From NCBI GenBank assembly GCA_030762175.1, contig CM060831.1:64501-128500 (forward strand): a stretch of DNA of 64,000 nt, in the 5' to 3' direction. The notes beneath the pieces are model-generated. The model saw only the letters and a list, made by a program, of their open reading frames with translations, searched no databases and was not told the origin of the DNA. This DNA is from Metallyticus violacea (Eukaryota; Arthropoda; Insecta; Mantodea; Metallyticidae). The translations under genes and the position numbers were made by a program. Shown piece by piece: positions 24,122-35,782 of the stretch. Within the stretch, counting starts at the first letter, position 1. The number at the start of each line of letters is the position of its first letter.

Positions 24122-25130
24122 TAAAATGCTTTCAACATTTAATCTGTTTTAATTTAATTAATCTGTTGTGTTACATAAAGTGTACTGGAGTTTCATTTTT
24201 GTTTTCATTGTAACAACCCTAGTTTAACGGCACAATGTAATAACACATAGCAAAACTGTGCAACATCCCTCGTGCAGGCCTGAAATTGCATTATTTGCCA
24301 AACTGCATCGCTTCAATTAATTAACAGCTCCTAACAAAATATTTAAATGTAAATACGGTTAGTAACTGTACCAACCAAAACGAAAAACAAAATCTTGAAA
24401 GAAATACAGTCCAACAGATAAAATCTACAGTATTATAAATATCAACCATGTATGATAGCAAGAGAGATGTCACGACCTGAACGCTTAACAATGAATAATT
24501 ATTTAATGCAATGTTGCCAAACGTGCCTATCTGTCGCCTTTGTGGCAGCTTTTCTATGTATAGTGCGCGAAGAAATTTTCGTTTGGCTATTTTCTGGTGC
24601 ATATAAAGTTACCTGGTGACCCCCCTCCCCACTCCTTTGAAAAAAATAGCATCACAACTGTCACAAAGTTACATATAAATATATTGGACCATATAACATG
24701 GAATACTGAACATATGAAAACAACCACGGAGTTTCCAACAGTATACCGTAGTCTTGTGATATTTCATAGTTTCAATATTAATAATTTATATCAAATTGCT
24801 TCAAAATGTCCTTCTGAAAGGCATTAGGCATCTGCAAACTTGACTGATTCCCGGACTCATGTGGTCACTGTAACAGTATTAAGATTAATGCGTGGAATCG
24901 ATAAGTAAAATAAAAATTTGAATAAATAACTGGTTTTTAGACTCAGTAAGCTTTAAGTTAATAAAGTTAACAATACATTTACGCAGTTAATAATCGGAGG
25001 AATTAAGCAATTAGGCAGGCTTATTAACATTTACATTTGTTAGGTTGCTGTAGTGAAGTTAACTCTTGTAGAGAAACTACCGAATATAATAAGAAATTAA
25101 CACCGAACAAAGAATGGGAGAAGAGTGGTA
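24122..25130. other. unassigned AT-rich DNA
   Basis: No gene recognised. A 93-codon minus-strand frame (24,321-24,602) has no signature. Confidence 0.45.
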
Positions 25131-25270
25131 CGCTAAATATAATTTTCAATTTTCTTTACATTAATGTTCAATTACGGCTTTTTTAGTATTAGGATTAACA
25201 CGCTAAATATAATTTTCAGTTTTCTTTACATTAATGTTCAATTACGGCTTTTTTAGTATTAGGATTAACA
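25131..25270. repeat. 70-bp tandem duplication
   Basis: Two adjacent 70-bp units (25,131-25,200 and 25,201-25,270) begin CGCTAAATATAATTTTCA. They differ at a single base, which indicates a very recent duplication. Confidence 0.95.
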
Positions 25271-27180
25271 CGCTTATTCACTGCTGAATTAAGTTTCTAA
25301 CCAATTTATTGTGTATTTCTCCATGATATTGTTTATTTTTCATTTCCTTTTATGTGATATGTGACTACTTTTGGCGACTTATTGGTGTAAAGCTACGACA
25401 AAGCTCAGAAGGCATCTGGCAATTCTGGTTTAATGTCATATTAAATATTGTGGTCTAAGAAAACTGTAGCAAGAGATATTTTTTTAAACAAACGACAGAT
25501 CAAGAGTATATTATGACGAACCAGAATACAGTTTCGCCGATATGCCAATAGTTGGAGCCAAAACTTGGAGTGCCACATAATATTAGGGATAAAAACAAAA
25601 TCCGATAACATCGTAGCGAAAATGACTTCGTCCTAGTAGGTAATAACAATGGAGGAACCAACAGCGTTATAAAGGTTAGCAGGCATAGAGAACAACAATC
25701 ATTGAAGAAATGTTAGAAAAACAGGCTTTAAATGAAATGGAATATTCGATCAGGAAGTAAATATCTCAAAACACAGAAACATTAGATATATTAAAGAATG
25801 TACAAAGCAAGGAAATAAAAAACTAAGCATTTTCACATTTAGTGAAACATGATAGCAGACTGCATTAAGACTGGAGTAAATATGAAGTATTGTGATTAAA
25901 TTATAAATGCATTACATTTGTAGGGAAAAATAAATTACAAAATTATTATGGATATGTTATTCATATTATGGTATGATTTTATTACCATCTCCGATCGCCG
26001 TTTTAAAAGGATTTTGACAAGTCAAATAGTATAATTTAGATAGTAAAAAACACAAGTTTGGGATATCGCGGGAAAAACTATCTTTAAGTTACACGTGAAG
26101 AGACAATTTCATGATCTCAGTATCGAAAGTGTATGCCAAACATTAGATATCTAAATAATAACTGTACATTAAGTTACTATATTGACAGTTCTGCAAATTT
26201 TGTATGCAAAATCCAGTTTAAAGTAATATGTTAAAGTAAAAGAAAATATAGCACTAATAACTATATACAGAATATGTGGGAAGTATCGAAGTTCTTTGGT
26301 TCATTTATATCAGTTAAGATAGGAATGAAAACAACAAAACCCAATTCTACTATTGACTAATACATGGCACCAGAATAATATGGACATAAATAAATAAATG
26401 TAGTTATTTAAATATATATATTACACTGTTTACTGTTCACGATCAAATAGTAATAAATTTAAAAAAAAAAATATTAATCTCAAAATTAAAATCTCAAAAG
26501 AAACCTCTCTGAAAAACAGAATTACTAAAATGTTGAAAACTCGACAGCTAAATAAATAATAGAAATATGAAAAAGCATCAAGATCTCTATACCACATATG
26601 AGTTTCACTGTATCATAGGCAATAGGGCCAATATTGCCTATTTCCCAAAAGGCTTGGTTATTAATAAATGATTAAAAGAAGGTAACTGTAATTCAAGAAA
26701 ATATCATCTATCATACCGGTGCTCCCAGAATATGTCCTTGCAGCTAGCACCGGGTTTAGCATTTCGGTCTTCCCCGCTCACGGCCGTCTACTGGCCTGTC
26801 CTTGAACTTCCGAGCACTCAATAGTCTAGATTCGTTCCTAAGATGGCAAGACAGTTGACTTTAGAGATATATCGTTATGTGTGTAAATGCTATGATAAAT
26901 ACGAAATCAGCTCATCGCATTCATGAGGAATTTATTCGAAAGTTCACTTGGAATTTGTGTACTTCCTCACGACCTTGTGAAGAAAGTTCGGTGCAAAATA
27001 AGAAACATATACAGTTTTAATAGAATACAAATTAGGGAAGTATTGAATGTTCGCAAACAAAATCACTACCGAAATTAGCACAAGTTGCGGTTTCTGTGCC
27101 TTCTGCATATAAAGAAAGAAAATTGTTAAAAACTGAAACTTTACAAGTGTACGCATGTCCAGAGAATGTGACGTTATTGT
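25271..27180. other. unassigned very AT-rich DNA
   Basis: No gene, tRNA or repeat family recognised. Open frames are short throughout. Confidence 0.5.
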
Positions 27181-27182
27181 GA

Positions 27183-27365
27183 GTGGTTTATTTCATTAGT
27201 GACTTAAGGATTAATCCACCCACTTCTTGGTATACTTTCAGACGAGGTGTTGTTCCACCAAAATGTTCGTGTGAACACACACCATTCACTATTGGTGTTC
27301 TGAAAGTCCAAATTGTATTAAAGAAAGTCATCTTTATGGTAGGAAAATTGCACCAAGATGCATAA
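27183..27365 (+). pseudogene. possible LINE C-terminal zinc-knuckle remnant
   Basis: A 60-codon frame contains RRGVVPPKCSCEHTPFTIGV, which resembles the end of Jockey/R1-type LINE proteins (PP-C-C-x-LT-x-HIL-x-C). The histidine-leucine-cysteine end is lost. It is isolated: no RT or RNase H motif is seen upstream. It could be a 5'-truncated LINE end or chance. Confidence 0.25.
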
Positions 27366-27415
27366 TTGGTCCTATTTCTTACAAGCTGGCAGTAAATTAG
27401 AGGGATACTGAAATG

Positions 27416-27562
27416 GCCCCTTTTCCCAGGTTTTCCTCTGTCCTTATAAATGGCAAATGCCAGGAAGATACCCTAAACTTAGGCCTGAAACGCTTGCTTC
27501 CTTAAAATAAAATTCATTTTCAATCAATATCATTTCATCTCGTGCATCATCAGTGTCCACAT
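27416..27562 (+). mobile_element. SINE-B copy 2 (3' part only)
   Basis: Contains TTTTCCCAGGTTTTCCTC, AATGCCAGGAAGATACC, CTTAGGCCTGAAACG and the 3' block ending GCATCATCAGTGTCCAC. The tRNA-like head is missing, so this copy is 5'-truncated. Confidence 0.75.
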
Positions 27563-28629
27563 AAGTATAAGGCTGTATTTCCACAACGTGAACTGTGTTA
27601 ATGTTCATTCTGTCTTTTTACTCCAATTTCATATGACTGACATTTTTGTATGAGAAATTATTTCACAAGTATTTTAAGTTAATAGTATTAGCATAATCTT
27701 TATAGTATTTTTGAAAGGCATATCATATGCCCTTTTGTCGTACAAGAAAAGAAGAGGAATCATATTAGTGGTTTCAATAAGATTCCACCACTCCTCATAC
27801 AGTAGAGGAGATAATGGGTAAAATGGGTTAGTGATTGAGGATAGAGAGTGATTAATGCTGGGTATGAAACTCGCTCCCCAGACCTAACAGTCTGTTCTTC
27901 AAGCTATCTCACAAATAAAAATCATAGAGTAATTAAGAAAGGGGGGGGGGGGAATTAAGGAAAACATATGAAATGAAATGAAACATTACAACCTAAATCG
28001 TGTCAAGCGGAATGTATTTAGCCGGTACAACGTTTGCTTAGCTGAGGGAGGACGATATTTCCAGCATTTGCTATAAGGTAAGATTTTATATAGGGAGTGA
28101 AGTCAGAATACAGGCTCTGCCGATATGTCCATCCACAGAGATGCAAAACCTCTTGCGAGCAAAATGGTTTATATGGAAGCTGTCTGTAAGATCAAACCAA
28201 ATTCAGAGCAAGTAAATAATTTCTCATTATTTTTTTAAATATTTATGATATCTCAATCTTATTTTTTCAATACATAAAAATATGTGGTATTTATGAATTA
28301 TGAATTCATTAAATCCTAGATCTTGGGTTGAAGAACAAATATAGTTAAAAAATTAAGCTGCTAGAAATGTAAACATTTCCCGCATTATCCTTTGGTACAT
28401 TTGATAAATTAATCATTAATTAAGGGCATAATTCCAAACTGCTATTTGTTTATATCAATAAAAGGGATAATAAAATGCCTGTTGAAAATTATCGGCCAAA
28501 CATATATATGTGAATAAAATATTATGTAGTAAGTTAATAATACATTATATATGAAACTTATATAAAGGAACATTAAACTAGTGACCGGCTTTTGAGGCTT
28601 TACATATCGACAATTAGTGCAGTGCAATG
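27563..28629. other. unassigned AT-rich DNA
   Basis: No gene recognised. A G-homopolymer of about a dozen bases lies at 27,942-27,953. Confidence 0.5.
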
Positions 28630-28796
28630 ATAAACTGGGAAAGGATTATTTTTTTAAAGGAAGGAAGCGTTTCAAGCCCAAATTTTAGAGTACCTGCACG
28701 GCCATTTATGAGGACTAAAAAAACCTAAGGGAGGACTGTGGGAATAGAACCCCGCACTCATGAGTACGAGCCTTAACGACCTCCGCCACCCATGGA
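28630..28796 (-). mobile_element. SINE-B copy 3
   Basis: Minus-strand SINE-B: AACTGGGAAAGGATT, a poly-T run, AAGGAAGGAAGCGTTTCAAG, and the head ending GCCTTAACGACCTCCGCCAC, which is the reverse complement of the A-box region. It lies directly against SAT-1 sequence and lacks the far 3' block (CAGTGTCC). Confidence 0.75.
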
Positions 28797-28799
28797 GGT

Positions 28800-28930
28800 A
28801 ATAATGGCGAAAGTATTAAACTATCACCATTTATGTAAAATTACTGTAGTATTAATATTGGCATTTACATGCAGAAAATTTGTTATTGGCACCAAATTCA
28901 ATGTAAAAATTCTATTCACCAACAAAAACT
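28800..28930. repeat. SAT-1 block 3, left of LINE-A insertion
   Basis: Satellite modules (ATTACTGTAGTATTAATATTG, GCAGAAAATTTG, GGCACCAAATTCAATGTAA) run up to the left target-site copy CAACAAAAACT at 28,920-28,930. The array resumes right after the matching copy at 34,492-34,502, so LINE-A inserted inside the satellite. Confidence 0.65.
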
Positions 28931-29020
28931 GGGAGTGCTAAGCCAGCAGTGGTAGAGAGAGGTTGTGCATGAAGCTACTAGCTAGCTCCTGGAGTTAAAG
29001 GAAAAACGGATTAAATAACA

Positions 29021-29690
29021 ATGGGAGTGACTAATGGGAACCAAGCTATCATGGAAGAGATTTTATCTAGAGAAAAGGATATGGACAAGAGATTAGGAAA
29101 CAAACTGAATGGAGTATAAAGAGAAGTAATGGAAATTAAGGACCATATAAGATATGAAGTGCGAAATGTCAGAAGAATAGAGGGCATGGAAGAGAGATAT
29201 CGAAGGTTTAATTTAGTTATTGCGGGAATCAAGGAAACGAATGAAGTGGAGCGTGGCCAATACAAGTAGTTAGAGAGTTTGGAAGGAAAATTAGGGATGG
29301 TATTACAGGGATGGGAGATTGGTGATGCTTTCAGAGCTGGGAGACCAAGAGGAAAAAGAATCACAGGTGTGAGATTTACATACGTGCAGTTCGCATCTGA
29401 AGTCCTAAGGAAAGCCAAGCAATTAAGAGGATCTGATATTTTTATCAACAAGGATTTATCATTGGAACAACGAACTTTTAAGAAGAAATTAATTCAACAA
29501 ATGAAAATAACAAGATCAGAGGGGAAACAGGCTTTCATTCGCAATTTACGTTTGTGAATTGATGGGCAGATGGTGGCTGTGCAGGAAAGTGATATAAGTG
29601 ACATAAGACCGCGTCAAAAGGAAATGAATCAGCGGGATACATCGATTACCGTGAGGCCGGAAACGACACTGACGGGAAGTCCAAAGGTCG
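29021..29690 (+). pseudogene. LINE-A ORF1 (L1-type RNA-binding protein), broken
   Basis: Begins MGVTNGNQAIMEEIL and carries a coiled-coil-like charged stretch (REKDMDKRLGNKLNGV), then ERYRRFNLVIAGIKE, typical of the start of an L1-ORF1-type RRM. GKRITGVRFTYVQFASEVLR and GSDIFINKDLSLEQRTFKK, the VRF and IFINEDLS boxes of this family, follow. The region ends in IRNLRL-stop-IDGQMV. In-frame stops at about 29,117 and 29,267 and after 29,554 break it. The family function is to coat the LINE RNA as a trimeric chaperone. A basic/acidic linker (29,725-29,965) may be its continuation. Confidence 0.65.
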
Positions 29691-29969
29691 GGCAGAAAGC
29701 AGCCTATCAGCACTAGAGAATGCACCGTCTGAGTTGAACAAGTGTGCGAGACGAAGGAGGTGTAGCAAAGATTGCGTCAGACGAGAGTGTGGATGATGAC
29801 GTAGCGAGTACTTCACGAAGGAATGGCGTTAGAGCGACAGAAACCAGGAAAGCGGAATGGTGGAGAAGGGAGAAAATACGGCTAACACGTGGACTGACGG
29901 GGAGAAGGAAGGCGTGGTCGGAGAGCAGTGAGGGCGGGACGGAAGAGGACAGCATCATATCTATCCACT

Positions 29970-30210
29970 CCAAATGGCGTATACACCTGAAAAATATAGT
30001 CAACAAAGGGAGACAGAGGTTAAAATTATGCCCGCCCATCCTTTGCAGTAAGTCCCTTAATATTAAGAGCAAGTTAATTTTATATAAATCGTTCACATTG
30101 TCTGTGATGTTATACGCCTACGTGGCCTGGGCCCGCGCGTCCAAGTCGGCCCTAAACCAACTCCAAACAGTACAAAACCTCTCGCTACGGAATGCAATGA
30201 GAGGCCCCTC

Positions 30211-30251
<41 letters not shown>

Positions 30252-30712
30252 GAGACGGGCACGCCTACTGTAGAGCTAGCAATCGAGAGGCGGGCCAGGC
30301 GTACCCCACCCAGAGGATCCGCCGCCATTGTAACCCCTCCATCGCTTGCATCGGGAGGGGAGAGCCAATGCACAGGAAACAAACGCATTCGGCAGTTTTA
30401 AAAGGCAATTAAATGGCAGTGGAAATGTAAATGTGTGTTTTTATGTACATTTTCTGATCAAAAACACCCCCTCCAAAAAAAAAAATCTCACACATCAAAA
30501 TACGGGAACTAATAGTTTTCTGAAAAACTTTATAAGGACATTACAACACTGTTCTCGTGAACCAGAGGTAGGGTCCCGTGTGGATGTTGATAAACCCGCC
30601 ATAAATGTATATTGGTAACTAACAATTATAAACAAAAAGTAAATTCCATCTGTAAAGCTCGGCCCCAATGTACTGGCTCCAGGTATTTTGTAAATAAATA
30701 AATAAATCCAAA
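29970..30712 (+). mobile_element. nested 5'-truncated LINE-B (Jockey-like)
   Basis: Inside LINE-A, a short RT C-terminal piece reads RIHLKNIVNKGRQRLKLCPP, then KSKLILYKSFTLSVMLYAY and ASKSALNQLQTVQNLSLR. This is the classic Jockey/CR1 thumb region (ASKSHINKLQ-V-QN). A 33-nt poly-A run follows (30,214-30,246), then a GC-rich segment, and near 30,690-30,710 an AAATAAATAAATAAAT end typical of LINE tails. TCCAAAT flanks both sides (about 29,971 and 30,712) and could be a short target-site duplication. Exact borders are uncertain, and the internal poly-A may mark two successive insertions. Confidence 0.55.
30214..30246. repeat. 33-nt poly-A run
   Basis: Homopolymer between the Jockey-like coding piece and a GC-rich segment. 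It is probably a retroposition tail or an expanded A-tract. Confidence 0.95.
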
Positions 30713-30835
30713 TACTCGTGCTAGACAAAGAAAAGGTTGCAACTATAAGAGAGGGAATCGAGCTACGGAGCAAGAAAGTGTTAAGAGAAATTTAGAAACA
30801 GAAAGGAATCGCAATAGGGTAAGGGGGAAGTAAGG

Positions 30836-31620
30836 AGGTTGGGATTTTGGAACTGTGATGGTTTAAAAAAAAAAATGTGTATAGGGGAGTTGAAACAATT
30901 ACTAGGAAAGATAGATTACTTGGCAGTAGTAGAAACATGGCTAATGGAAGTGAATGCAGAGATGGGTGATTTTACATAGTTTGGAATAAAAGAAGTGGTG
31001 GCAAAGATGGGGAGACCCTCGGGAGGCTTGGGCTTTTTTTGTTAGGAAATCGTTGAGAAAAGTAAGAAGAGAAACATGGACAAGGTCAAAAAATGCGTTG
31101 TGGGTTGCACTGCTTGGTAAGTTGATATATGAAAATATCATATACCTAGGAGTAGTGTATAATCCACCAGGATCCTCACAGTACCATAACCCTGATCTGC
31201 TTAAGCAACTGGAAAGTGATATAGAGAATTTAAGAGAGAAGTATATGAATGCAGAGATTAAAATAGTGGGGGATTTCAACATCAGAGTAGGTGAGGGGGG
31301 TGTGGACTTTGGGACTGATATGGTATGGGACAATGAAATAATGATTAAAAAAGATATAGTAAGGCATAGCAAAGATAAGTACAGTGATAGAGGTAGTGAA
31401 CATTTTTTGGAATTTTGTGAAGTGAATGCACTAGATATTCTCAATGGTAAATGTGGCGAAGATGTATTAGGGGAATTTTACTTTTGTTAATAAAAATGGC
31501 CAGTGTGTTATTGACTATGTATTATGGCCAATCAACTTTGTTGTGAGCAATTTTAAGATATTTAATTTTAATTTTAGTAGTGGTCATTTTCTATTGGTAG
31601 TGGATATAAAAATTCAATCA
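30836..31620 (+). pseudogene. LINE-A ORF2 endonuclease (EEP) domain, broken
   Basis: The domain starts near 30,838 with GFWNCDGL (the family NVRGL/NCDG-like metal-binding asparagine region). It continues with VVETWL (catalytic glutamate box), then YLGVVYNPPGSSQ and IKIVGDFNIRVGEGG (the GDFN box). GEF-FVNKNGQCVIDYVL then SSGHFLLVVDI follow, the D-Y and (S/G)-D-H-like end, here with G in place of the aspartate before H. Poly-A slippage at about 30,868 and stops near 30,978 and 31,487 interrupt it. The role is to nick target DNA to prime reverse transcription. Confidence 0.75.
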
Positions 31621-32079
31621 GAGTATGTAATAGATAGTTCAGAAAAAGGGATAAATGGCATTAGCCAATACACTACTTTTAAATGGAAGGAGGATCACAG
31701 AAATAAATTTAAACAGACTCTGGAATCAAAGTATAGTCAAATATACCAACATGGAATAAGCTATATGTTAAAAAATAATGAAGTAGAGAAGGCAACAAAT
31801 AGCATAAATACATTAATGCAAAGAGCTGGAGACGGGATGAAAAACAGGATGGGAGTTAAGCATAGGGGTGAAGAGTGGTATGATGATGAATGCAAAGTAA
31901 CAAAAAAAGTGCTGAAGCAAATGCTGATAAAATGGAGAGAGACAGGGGATGAGGAGTCTAAGAAAGAATATTTAGATGGGAAAATATTTTATAACTTGAT
32001 AGAGGGCAAGAACCATGAGTGGAGAAGGAAATTGAGAAGTATTTAATCAGGATAATTAAGTGAAGGAAATATTAGTAGG
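31621..32079 (+). pseudogene. LINE-A ORF2 linker between endonuclease and RT
   Basis: Continues the open frame 31,543-32,046 with TTFKWKEDHRNKFKQTLESK, EEWYDDECKVTKKVLKQ and MLIKWRETGDEESKKEYLDG. This is the charged spacer usually found between EN and RT, including the W-(D/N)-EC motif. It ends in a stop at 32,044. No catalytic role is expected. Confidence 0.7.
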
Positions 32080-33245
32080 ATGTGGAAAATGTTAAAAGTA
32101 ACTTATAACATATTTGTAACTAAATCCAACATAAATCCAGGAGAATGGACAAGATATTTTATAACTCTTTTTGGAGACTATAGTGGTTTAAAAACAATGC
32201 CACGGTTAGAAGTAGAAATGGGTTATATAGAAATGTTGGATAGTGAGGTGAGGGTAGAAGTAGTTAAACAAGTGAAATTAATGAAAAAGAATAAAGCAAC
32301 AGGAATAGATGGTATCCCACCATAATTTATAAAAGAATGGTGGTGTGATGTAAACAGAGTTAAGATATTCGTAGGACTGTTTAACTTAATTATGATAAAG
32401 GAAAGTGTACCAGACAGTTGGAGGAAAGTAATCATTTACCCAATATACAAAGGCAAGAAAAGTGTAGATATTCAAAAAAATTAGAGGTATTACATTATTG
32501 TCAAATGTTGTTAAAGTTTTTACAGGCATTTTGACAAATCGGTTACAAAATTGGGTTGAAGAATATAAAATGATTTCAGAATTCCAAATGGGATTTCGCA
32601 GGCGAAAACGCACGACAGATAATGTGTTCATTACTAAAACATTAATGGATAAATATTTAAAAGATAACAGAGGAAAACTGTACATGGCATTTGTTGACTT
32701 AGAGAAAGCGTGTGATTCATAGAGTTAATATTGTTATGGGATAAATTACTTAGTAAGGGAGTAAGTTGTCTAATCGTGAATATTCTTAAAGCATTATAAA
32801 AGAGAAATACCTTCAGCGTGAAAGCTGGGGAAGGAATGGTAACAAGAGAAATAATTCAAGAGAAGGGGTTGAGACAAGAATGTATGTTAAACCCAGTAAT
32901 TAATTTGTTTATTGATGACATTTTAACAGAGATAAAAAAGAGTAACAATTCATTGCCAGTTATTAATAATGTCATAATTCCGGGGTTATTATTTGCAGAT
33001 GATTTAGTTGTTGAATCCATCTCAACAATTGGCTTAAAGCAATCCTTGCAGCAAATATACAAATACTGTAATGATTGGGACTTGAACGTAAATCGGGAGA
33101 AGACTCAAATAGTAGTATTCAAGAAAGGAGCAAAATTGAGTAACTATGAGAAGTGGAGGAAAGGAGATAAAGAATATAAGGTAGTTAGGGATTGCATTAA
33201 TCTAGGAGTTAAGATTGATGGGGGTGGCAAATGGGAAAAGCACCC
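32080..33245 (+). pseudogene. LINE-A ORF2 reverse transcriptase domain, broken
   Basis: RT blocks appear in order: NKATGIDGIPP (32,295-32,325), FQMGFRRRKRTTDNVFI, LYMAFVDLEKACDS (block A, catalytic aspartate, near 32,700), GLRQECMLNPVINLFIDDIL (block B) and IPGLLFADDLVVES (block C, catalytic FADD, near 32,995). DLNVNREKTQIVVFKKG and NLGVKIDGGGKW follow. Stops occur near 32,323 and 32,719. A 25-nt A-tract (33,246-33,270) at the end of the RT region shifts the frame. Sequence and gene order match the minus-strand copy at 7.3-8.8 kb. Confidence 0.85.
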
Positions 33246-33270
33246 AAAAAAAAAAAAAAAAAAAAAAAAA

Positions 33271-34009
33271 GCTTGGCAGAAGGGAAAGGAGCAATGGCAG
33301 CAGTTAGAGGTTGCAAATATAAAATACCAGATATAAATGTTAAGTGGCTGCAAAAAATGTATAGTATGGTATTGAAATATGGGACTGGAAGGGGGATGGG
33401 AAATTGTGGATGTTGTGCATAGGATGTTTTGTAGAGAAATTTTAGGTGTTCTGAGTACAACAGCAACGGAAGTTATACAAATTGAAATGGGAAGAGTGGC
33501 AAGGTTGGGTGTGATTATGGAAAGAGCTCTCAAATATTGGTTCAGAATCCTAAACTTAGATGAAAGAAATTTGTTAAGGAAATGCTTAGAATTTCAAGAA
33601 AAGAGCCTAAGGAACAAGTAGAGTAATAGTCTTAGGATAATTCTGGAGAACAATGGAATCGGGGACATTTGGGGGAGGAGGGAAAACAATGGAATGGGGG
33701 ACATTTGGAGGAGGAGGGAGAATAATGGAAAGGTTTTTTTGGAAAGCAGTAAGAAAGAGATTGGAAGATATAGAAATACAAAAACTAAAAGGAAAAAGGA
33801 AAGGTTTTCCTTAGAATCAGTGCCCAATATGTGGGGCAAAGGAAAATGTGGAACATATAGTGTTTGAATGCAAAGGGACGGGATTCTGGAGGAAATAGTT
33901 TATAAACGAGAAATGGTTTAAATTAGATAGAAAAATAGCCTTTATGAAAATCTTTAGAAAAGATAGCAGGAATGTAGGAGAATTCCTGAGTAAAACTAAA
34001 AATAAATAA
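33271..34009 (+). pseudogene. LINE-A ORF2 C-terminal region with zinc knuckle
   Basis: Pieces include DINVKWLQKMYS, VVHRMFCREILGVLSTTATE, MERALKYWFRILNLDERN, and near 33,825-33,880 the knuckle CPICGAKENVEHIVFEC. These parallel RLFCRIVLGLPRSSTNEVAL and CPMC-to-CILEC of the minus-strand copy. Frameshifts and an internal ~56-bp imperfect duplication (GGAATCGGGGACATTTGG and GGAATGGGGGACATTTGG, 33,655-33,720) are present. The knuckle probably assists nucleic-acid binding during integration. Confidence 0.7.
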
Positions 34010-34491
34010 ATGGAATTGGGTACTAAGAAGGGAAGTAAATACAATAATTTAAAGGTTATATTAGGATGTAGATAAAGGTGATTATGGTTGGGAGTGTGTT
34101 ATAATTTTATTAAATTCGAAATGCAGTATTTGAGAAATAAAGTCATTATTAGTTTGTATAGGCTGTCGCTAGCTATAATGGTATAGGGTAGAGCAATGAA
34201 AAAATTTTATTTAGGACCTTGGATTGTGTCGGAGCCTGGTCCCCTGGAATTCCAGTAGACTGCTGCTGATGAATCGGGGACTGGGGACTGGGGACTGATG
34301 CATTCATGGGGTGGAAATGTTGTATTGTTCATTATAATAGGATGTGGATAAAGGTGATAGAATAAAACTAATTATGGTATTTATATTTTTTGTAATTGTG
34401 AGGGGACATATCCTAAAATGGCTCGGGCCAGATAGGTGGAGGCCCCCTGGTAGTTTGTATTTGTTCTTAGCATCTCAATAAATTTAAATTT
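34010..34491 (+). other. LINE-A 3' UTR
   Basis: Matches the reverse complement of the 6.3-7.2 kb units: GGACTGGGGACTGGGGACTG and GCTGCTGATGAATCGGGGAC (CCCCGGTTCATCAGCA box), GTAATTGTGAGGGGACAT, AGGTGGAGGCCCCCTGGTAG and a final AATAAATTTAAATTTC. It contains two AGGATGTxGATAAAGGTGAT segments about 280 bp apart, so it too has internal duplication. Confidence 0.75.
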
Positions 34492-35701
34492 CAACAAAAA
34501 CTAATATTTCACTACCGCTGTAATTGCCGGCAACTAAAGCCGTCCATTAGCGGCCTGTTACAAATATGATATTACTGTAAAAATTTGCTAAACCACATGT
34601 ATTTTAATCTGCGAGGGGAAGTCCATTTGGTGACTATATCAGTATAAATTATATTTTTAAGGCTATTTTCACTACGGCATTTGGGTTGTCAACTGGCGGC
34701 AAACGCAGCAATGCAGACGGTGAAAATATGAAGAAAATATTAATGTAAAAAGTATTTAACTACTCGTTCTATTTATAGAAATTAGAATTGGGAGCTTATT
34801 TTTAGTTTGAAACAATCCCACATAATTTCACCACAGGCATTCATGCTGTTTCCTAGCGTCTACTGAAACTATGAACCAACTATTATTAATGAACTATTAC
34901 TAAATTACTAGATTTGACATATGTTTCAAAAAACAACAGCATAAACGCATATTTCAATCTATAAAAACGGGACCAAATTATACTTAATTGAATAAACGGA
35001 AAGGAAGAAAGAAATTTAACTTCGGGCATTAGGATTGTCACTGGCCGGAAATTGGATAAGTCAGTACACGTGAAATTATGCACAAAAATATATAAATGTA
35101 AAAAATGAATAAACCAATATTATTGTGATAGTATTAAGCAACATAGTCCTTGGCACCTGTATAGTTTTAAAAATGAGGTGATTTAATTAAACGTCTTGTC
35201 CGTCGAAGTAAATTCCGCTACCTGCATTTGTGCCATCACCCTAAAATAATTGACGTAGACAATATGAAAAAATATAAAAACCAAACATTATTGTATAAAA
35301 ATACAGACCGTACTAGTATAACCATTTATGGAAAAGTTGGCCAGAATAAAATGCATAAAAACGAAGCACGTATTACATTTAAACCGCGAGAAATATTTTC
35401 ACTCCCAGCATTCACTATGTCTTCTGCCGATAATTGGAGATGAGCAACATTGTTATTCTTGCAGAGAAATTGGGTTCTTTTTGCCTGTTCGAATAAAAAA
35501 TTCAGCGAATTAGTTAAATTTTCACGGCAATAACATTTAAACTATCGGCATCCTGAATGTCACTGGCCGGTAGCTGAAGCTGTGCTGTATCGGTGATACT
35601 ACAAACCAAACATTGTTGTCCAAATTAAATAAAGTCTAATACTGACATCTATGCGATTAATAATGATGATGGTGATGATGACGATGACGATGATGATGAT
35701 G

Positions 35702-35782
<81 letters not shown>

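Larger units (their letters stand above)
28931..34491 (+). mobile_element. LINE-A, near full-length plus-strand copy
   Basis: About 5.6 kb bounded by an 11-bp target-site duplication CAACAAAAACT (28,920-28,930 and 34,492-34,502). It starts GGGAGTGCTAAGCCAGCAGT and ends with an A/T-rich tail. Order: ORF1 (29,021-29,690 and possibly on to ~29,965), a nested LINE-B insertion (~29,970-30,712), an endonuclease and reverse-transcriptase ORF2 (30,836-34,009), and a 3' UTR. Many stops and frameshifts show it is inactive. An L1-like ORF1 combined with an EEP-type endonuclease and a C-terminal zinc knuckle places it among apurinic-endonuclease LINEs. I cannot fix the clade without a phylogeny. Confidence 0.8.

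Noticed and set aside
23958..24152. Poly-tyrosine protein
   Set aside because: The first part is an off-frame reading of the transposase fossil and the rest is a TTA/ATT microsatellite.
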